A DNA stretch of 64,000 nt, taken from positions 494,905 through 558,904 of the forward strand of contig NZ_JACBJI010000001.1 of NCBI RefSeq assembly GCF_013401995.1, read 5' to 3'. The notes below the pieces were generated by a model that worked only from the letters and a program-made list of their open reading frames with translations, ran no database searches and was not told the DNA's origin. Position numbers and translations under genes: made by a program. This document shows positions 59,867 to 64,000 of this stretch, piece after piece (position 1 is the stretch's first letter; each line of letters begins with the position of its first letter). This DNA comes from Flavobacterium agri. GTDB lineage: Bacteria; Bacteroidota; Bacteroidia; Flavobacteriales; Flavobacteriaceae.

Positions 59867-60605
59867 TTTGTATGGAGTGTGTCAGTAATTGGTAAATGTT
59901 CTTTTGGTTGGCGGCCGAAAGCAAGGCCAGATGCGCGTCAATGGTATTTTGGTCATGGCGGATTGCGGGACCGGTCTGGGCTTGTCGAGGCGGAAGCGCG
60001 AGTATTTTGTTTGCGGTTTCCAAGATCAGCGGCTGCAGGATTTCGAACGGGATCCTATGTTCCTCGCAAATGTCGTTGCCGATCGCATACATGTGATTGG
60101 TGAAATTGCTTGCGAAAACAGCCGATATATGAAGCGCCTTTCGTTGCGTAGAGTCGATTCGGTAAACGCTTTTTGAGATGGATTTCGCGATTTTTTCGAG
60201 CAATTCCAAATCTGATCCATTTTCGGCTTCCAGACAAAGCGGCACAGACGAAAAATCGACCGATTTGCTTTTGGAAAACGTCTGAAGCGGATAAAAAACA
60301 CCTTTGCGATTTTTCGCATCGAGTACGTCCATGCCCATGCTGCCGGCCGTGTGCACGACCAATCTGCCTGAAAATGGAAGCTTTTGGGAAACTTCGGATA
60401 CCGATTTGTCCGAAACCGAAATCACGTATACATCGGCTGTCGCGAGATCGTCCAGGTTATCGATCAGCTTATGCGAAAATGCGACATCTGCGACTTTACC
60501 GCTTCTCGAGAAAACCTGGACAAGCTCGATCCTGTCGTTTTCCTCGAATGCCGAAGCCAAATGCTGGCCGACATTGCCGAAACCGATGACGCTGATTTTT
60601 ATCAT
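59847..60605 (-). CDS. DUF2520/Rossmann-like NAD(P)-binding protein
   Basis: 252 residues. The N-terminal dinucleotide fold IGFGNVGQHLASAFEENDR (about 7-25) and the C-terminal helical DUF2520 domain (HISAVFASNFTNHMYAIGND, about 160-179) are clear. It resembles NADP-dependent oxidoreductases of the 6-phosphogluconate/proline family, with unknown substrate. The gene overlaps kdsC by 20 nt. Confidence 0.85.
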   Translation of the reverse strand: MIKISVIGFGNVGQHLASAFEENDRIELVQVFSRSGKVADVAFSHKLIDNLDDLATADVYVISVSDKSVSEVSQKLPFSGRLVVHTAGSMGMDVLDAKNRKGVFYPLQTFSKSKSVDFSSVPLCLEAENGSDLELLEKIAKSISKSVYRIDSTQRKALHISAVFASNFTNHMYAIGNDICEEHRIPFEILQPLILETANKILALPPRQAQTGPAIRHDQNTIDAHLALLSAANQKNIYQLLTHSIQNEREKL

Positions 60606-60635
60606 GGCGCTAAATTAGTAAAATCGGCAGGTTTT

Positions 60636-61670
60636 TCAAGGAGAATAGTCCAAAGGCAAAAGATCGCCGACGCGTGGCAGCGACATGGCACCCGCATATG
60701 AAATGTCGTAAGCCGAACCCGTGTTTCCGTTGGCATCCATCTTGAAATCAAGGTTCATGAAATGAAGAGTGGACGCTTCATCTTCGCGATAATACACGAA
60801 CAACGTCGAATGCGGGTTATGCTTGAGTCCTTTTTTGAGTTGCTCCTCGCTTGCTTCTTCGGGCTTGACTTTGACCGAATACAGTCCGTTGTCGTATATC
60901 ACGGTAAAAAAATCGTCAGCATTGATTTTCGTTCGGTTTTTGTAAAGTTCGAAACCGCTTTTGTCCCATTTTCCGTCAATCACGCAGCGCATCAAATGTT
61001 CGCGCGAACCGTAATATACGACTTGACGTCTTTTGAAAAACTTGTCGGAAGCATCGGGAATTTCTTTGAAAACTACCGTGCCTTGGTATGCATTATACAA
61101 GGCTTCATGCGCATTCACCGTTTTTCGGCCGAACCCGATCGTCGATTCGATAAGGTTGAATTCGACTTCATAACCCAAATGTGAATTCATGATTTTAAGC
61201 GGATTCTGTGAAGTGGTAATCAATCTGTTGTGCGCCGTGTCGTACCGGAATTCGAGGTCGTCTTCGTTGAGAATTGTACAGGCTCGGCCGGCTTCGGTCT
61301 TGCCCAAAAACTGTTCGCGGAATACTTTGAGCATGTCTTTGCGCTTGAATTCGCTCTTGTTGCGGTTTACGACGACTTCCTTGAGTTCGTCGGGCTTCGG
61401 GTTCATGTAAACCGTATATTTCGCTTTTTCGAACGGATTTTGGATGTAAATCGTTTCGTATCCGATAAAACGCAGCACCAACATCGAATTGAGCATTTGG
61501 CTCGAAGAAATCCTGAAATTGCCGTTTTCGTCTGAAACCGTCCCGATCGACGTCCCGTCGAGATAAACCGAAACGCCCGGCATCACGAGTTTATTCTCGT
61601 CGTACACGATTCCGGAAATCGTCTGCGAAAAGGCGATGGAAGTAAAAAGCAAAAGGACTAAAAGTTTCAT
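60636..61670 (-). CDS. CarboxypepD_reg-like domain protein
   Basis: 344 residues with a signal peptide (MKLLVLLLFTSIAFSQ). The N-terminal domain TISGIVYDENKLVMPGVSVY followed by LDGTSIGTVSDENGNFRIS is a carboxypeptidase-regulatory-like beta-sandwich (about 17-100), typical of TonB-dependent receptor plugs and outer membrane proteins in Bacteroidota. The rest has no recognisable motif. Its start overlaps the DUF3667 stop by 4 nt. Confidence 0.8.
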   Translation of the reverse strand: MKLLVLLLFTSIAFSQTISGIVYDENKLVMPGVSVYLDGTSIGTVSDENGNFRISSSQMLNSMLVLRFIGYETIYIQNPFEKAKYTVYMNPKPDELKEVVVNRNKSEFKRKDMLKVFREQFLGKTEAGRACTILNEDDLEFRYDTAHNRLITTSQNPLKIMNSHLGYEVEFNLIESTIGFGRKTVNAHEALYNAYQGTVVFKEIPDASDKFFKRRQVVYYGSREHLMRCVIDGKWDKSGFELYKNRTKINADDFFTVIYDNGLYSVKVKPEEASEEQLKKGLKHNPHSTLFVYYREDEASTLHFMNLDFKMDANGNTGSAYDISYAGAMSLPRVGDLLPLDYSP

Positions 61671-62491
61671 CTTACCATCGCGATCGTGACTTCAAAAAGC
61701 AGGAATTTGTAAACGCCTTGGTACATGAACGCGAAAATGGCAACGCAAGCGATCGCTTTCGGAATGGCCAGAAACCATTTCGCATCATAGAATTTCCCGA
61801 ACGCAATCACGAGGTAGGTAGACAAAATCGTCGCGGTAATCGGGAGCACGATCTGATCCGGGAAGTTGTAGTGGTCGAACAATTCGAAAATCGGCATAAC
61901 CAGCAACGGAAAAATCAGGAAAAAAACGAGTACGGCGAAACTGCAGAATTCGGTAGCGAGGATGAAATGGTCGAATAGCGGGCGTTTGCTTTTGCGGAAC
62001 AACAATTTCAACGGAATCACCGTAAGCGGAATCAGCAGAAAAAGGAAAAGCTTCGAGATTTTTTCGGATTTGTGGTGGAAGAGTTCAGACAATTCTTCGA
62101 AAGAAATGTGCATAGAAGCCATTTTCGCCTCGATCTGCGAAGTCAAAAGCGGACCGCTGAGCATTTGGTTTTTGTAGTACACCAAAGGTTGGTTGAGCCC
62201 GGTGAGTATCGGGAATAGGAGATACAAGACGATCAACAGTAAAAAGAACGAGATCGGTTTATAGTATTTCTTGCGGATGCCGTTGCAGTAATCAAGCGAC
62301 AGTTTGCCCGGAGAAAACAAAATCGCTTTGGCCGTGCGCGGCAACGTGCCTTCGAAATGCGTTACGAAATGGACGGTTTCCTCTAAAATGTGGGCGAAAT
62401 TCTTGTCGTGCTCGGTGTAGTGTTTCTGGCCGCAATTGTTGCAGAATTTTCCTTCGAAGACGGTTTGGCAGTTTTTGCAGGTATGGCTCAC
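61667..62491 (-). CDS. DUF3667 membrane protein with zinc-ribbon-like N-terminus
   Basis: 274 residues. The N-terminal CKNCQTVFEGKFCNNCGQ (about 5-22) gives a four-Cys zinc ribbon, then the DUF3667 block DKNFAHILEETVHFVTHFEG and KAILFSPGKLSLDYCNGIRKK are typical. Five hydrophobic segments follow. Function unknown. The 4-nt overlap with the CarboxypepD_reg-like gene suggests a two-gene operon. Confidence 0.85.
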   Translation of the reverse strand: MSHTCKNCQTVFEGKFCNNCGQKHYTEHDKNFAHILEETVHFVTHFEGTLPRTAKAILFSPGKLSLDYCNGIRKKYYKPISFFLLLIVLYLLFPILTGLNQPLVYYKNQMLSGPLLTSQIEAKMASMHISFEELSELFHHKSEKISKLFLFLLIPLTVIPLKLLFRKSKRPLFDHFILATEFCSFAVLVFFLIFPLLVMPIFELFDHYNFPDQIVLPITATILSTYLVIAFGKFYDAKWFLAIPKAIACVAIFAFMYQGVYKFLLFEVTIAMVR

Positions 62492-62547
62492 GTGTCGTGT
62501 TTTGCGTTACACAATACTACCTAAAAATCTGCGGAATCCAAAACCAT

Positions 62548-62580
62548 AAAAAAGGCGCGCCACGAAAACCGCGACGCGCC
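62548..62580 (-). terminator. Terminator of the MBOAT gene
   Basis: On the minus strand GGCGCG/CGCGCC (62554-62580) form a GC-rich stem with an extra inner pairing, followed by a T-tract. Confidence 0.75.
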
Positions 62581-62616
62581 AAAGAAAAAACTACTGCACT
62601 ATCAAGCATTCATTTT

Positions 62617-64000
62617 TTAGAACTGGAAGTAGATGAACGCGCTGCCGCTTTCCTGCGCCCATACGATCATGAGTACGAGGAACGACCACGCCATGCCGAG
62701 TTTCCACCACGACATGCTGTGCGCTTCTTGGGTGACCTGGCGGTTGCGCATCATCCATTGGAAAACAAGGATACACGGGATGACAATGGCGACTTTGAGG
62801 ATCGCGATCGTACTCAACAATTTAAAGCCTTGATCCCCGAAAGTACCGACCATCGACAACAACAGCATACCGGCTTTCCCGAACGAATCGGCACGGAAAA
62901 ATACCCAAGTGATACATACTAAAAGGAACGTGAGCACCGCCAATGAGAATCCTACGAAACCGGTTTTCTTTACCGGAGCGAGTCCTTTCGCTTTCCTTCT
63001 TTCAGACAATGCTTTTTCGATCCACAGGTACAAACCGTGGAGCGCGCCCCAGAAAACGAACGTCCAGCTCGCGCCGTGCCACAATCCGCCGAGCAACATC
63101 GTAAGCATCAAGGCGATGTACATACGCACTTTTCCTTTGCGGTTTCCGCCAAGCGGAATGTAGAGGTAATCGCGCAACCAGGCCGAAAGCGTGATGTGCC
63201 ATCTTTTCCAGAAATCCGAAAAACCGATTGAGGCGTACGGATTGTTGAAATTCTGCGGAAGCGAGAATCCAAGACACATCGCCACACCGATCGCACAAGT
63301 CGAATATCCGGCGAAGTCCATAAAAATCTGGCCCGAGAAGGCGAGAACTCCGGCCCAAGAATCCAAAGCGTTTAGCGGCATGGGCGCGTTGAAGACCGTA
63401 TCGGCCGTGTTGGCGAGCAAGCTGTCGGCGATCACGACTTTCATAAAAAGTCCCAGTGAAAGCAACAACAATCCGTCGAAGAACTGTTTGCGCGTGGCCA
63501 TTTTCGGTTTCTCGAATTGAGGCACCAATTGAGGCGGACGCACGATCGGACCGGCCACAAGGTGGGGGAAGAAGGTCACGAACAACGAGAAATCCAAAAG
63601 TGATTTCACAGGCGCGCTTTCCTTTTTGTACATGTCGATCGTGTAGCACAACGTCGTGAACGTGTAGAACGAGATTCCCGCTGGAAGGATGATTCCCGGA
63701 TCGGCCGGATGATAATCCATCCCGAACATGTTTACGATGGATACGAAGTTTTCAAGAATGAATTCCCCGTATTTGAAGAAACACAGCATACCGAGGTTTC
63801 CGATAAGGCTCACAACGAGCAACAGTTTCTTGCGCATTTTGTTCTCTTCGTAATATAATTTGCGTCCGACGAAGAAATCAATCACGGTAGACAGCCAAAG
63901 CAACAATATGAACGGCGGATTCCACGCCGCATAAAACACGTAGCTTCCCAAAAGCAGGTTGATTTTCTTGGTTTTCCAAGACAACGGCAAGTAGTGCAAC
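62617..64000 (-). CDS. MBOAT family O-acyltransferase (AlgI-like), N-terminus outside the window
   Basis: At least 460 residues are visible, and the true start lies beyond 64000. Many membrane segments and the family's catalytic His region (MLLGGLWHGASWTFVFWGAL) are present, plus the conserved SFWKRWHITLSAWLRDYLYI-type block (FSDFWKRWHITLS, then WLRDYLYIPLGGNRKG). These enzymes attach acyl groups to polysaccharides such as alginate or peptidoglycan. A DltD/AlgJ-type partner would be expected beyond the right edge. The terminator follows its stop. Confidence 0.9.
   Translation of the reverse strand, partial: LHYLPLSWKTKKINLLLGSYVFYAAWNPPFILLLWLSTVIDFFVGRKLYYEENKMRKKLLLVVSLIGNLGMLCFFKYGEFILENFVSIVNMFGMDYHPADPGIILPAGISFYTFTTLCYTIDMYKKESAPVKSLLDFSLFVTFFPHLVAGPIVRPPQLVPQFEKPKMATRKQFFDGLLLLSLGLFMKVVIADSLLANTADTVFNAPMPLNALDSWAGVLAFSGQIFMDFAGYSTCAIGVAMCLGFSLPQNFNNPYASIGFSDFWKRWHITLSAWLRDYLYIPLGGNRKGKVRMYIALMLTMLLGGLWHGASWTFVFWGALHGLYLWIEKALSERRKAKGLAPVKKTGFVGFSLAVLTFLLVCITWVFFRADSFGKAGMLLLSMVGTFGDQGFKLLSTIAILKVAIVIPCILVFQWMMRNRQVTQEAHSMSWWKLGMAWSFLVLMIVWAQESGSAFIYFQF

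Overview
The window looks like chromosomal core sequence from a member of the Flavobacteriaceae (Bacteroidota), probably a Flavobacterium-like species with a fairly balanced base composition. The evidence is the gene families (DUF3822 beside rsmD, flavobacterial RecG and UvrD forms, FahA, BlaI/BlaR1-type pair, DUF3667, Mla-type MlaEFD), the near absence of Shine-Dalgarno sequences, and promoter-like TAnnTTTG (-7) and TTG/TTTG (-33) elements instead of sigma70 boxes. I see no prophage, insertion sequence, CRISPR array, rRNA or plasmid function. One tRNA gene (Arg, ACG) is present. About 66 protein genes are supported. The last one runs off the right edge.

Layout: 0.2-2.4 kb, DUF3822 protein, RsmD and a bestrophin. 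2.5-8 kb, a tripartite RND efflux operon (adaptor, pump, TolC; minus strand). 8.2-10.3 kb, RecG. 10.5-15.8 kb, a phospholipid-type cluster (CDP-alcohol transferase, CdsA-like, PlsC-like), then an M1 aminopeptidase coupled to a patatin. 16-18.4 kb, a large lipoprotein and a small membrane protein. 18.7-24.1 kb, UvrD helicase, small membrane and TPR proteins, a YciO/Sua5 protein and a RarD-like transporter. 24.2-26.3 kb, a LytS/LytTR two-component pair. 26.3-31.2 kb, FahA, GlyA, MiaE, a D-2-hydroxyacid dehydrogenase and a GNAT. 31.2-35.9 kb, small proteins, tRNA-Arg, a Qnr/McbG-like pentapeptide protein and a BlaI/BlaR1-type regulatory pair with a readable operator. 36-43.3 kb, MFS carrier, DUF1684, TatD-like, TcdA, HAD phosphatase, photolyase with an SRPBCC protein, and DUF2911. 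43.4-48.1 kb, a tightly coupled operon of secreted PIG-L deacetylase, a 35-residue membrane peptide, a sodium:solute symporter and a small membrane protein. 48.2-49.8 kb, three tandem paralogous secreted proteins. 50-57 kb, envelope genes: an Omp85-like protein, a YqjD/E/K-like trio, MlaD-MlaF-MlaE and an AI-2E family protein. 57-64 kb, MscS, Maf, UbiA-type prenyltransferase, KdsC-like phosphatase, DUF2520, a CarboxypepD_reg/DUF3667 pair and a partial MBOAT acyltransferase.

The most unusual non-coding feature is a set of degenerate 7-bp periodic arrays between genes (at about 0.1, 10.4, 15.8, 35.9, 39.6 and 53.5 kb). At three loci they occur as inverted pairs around a unique core of about 75-80 bp. 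A second family of palindromes of about 36-63 bp, starting GCCACGAATGACAC, sits just after several genes. The candidates that most deserve attention are the PIG-L/peptide/symporter operon, the three paralogous secreted proteins with a 15-bp direct repeat upstream, and the heptamer arrays. Gene starts were often moved inward from the longest reading frame, using signal peptides, family lengths, overlaps and promoter positions.
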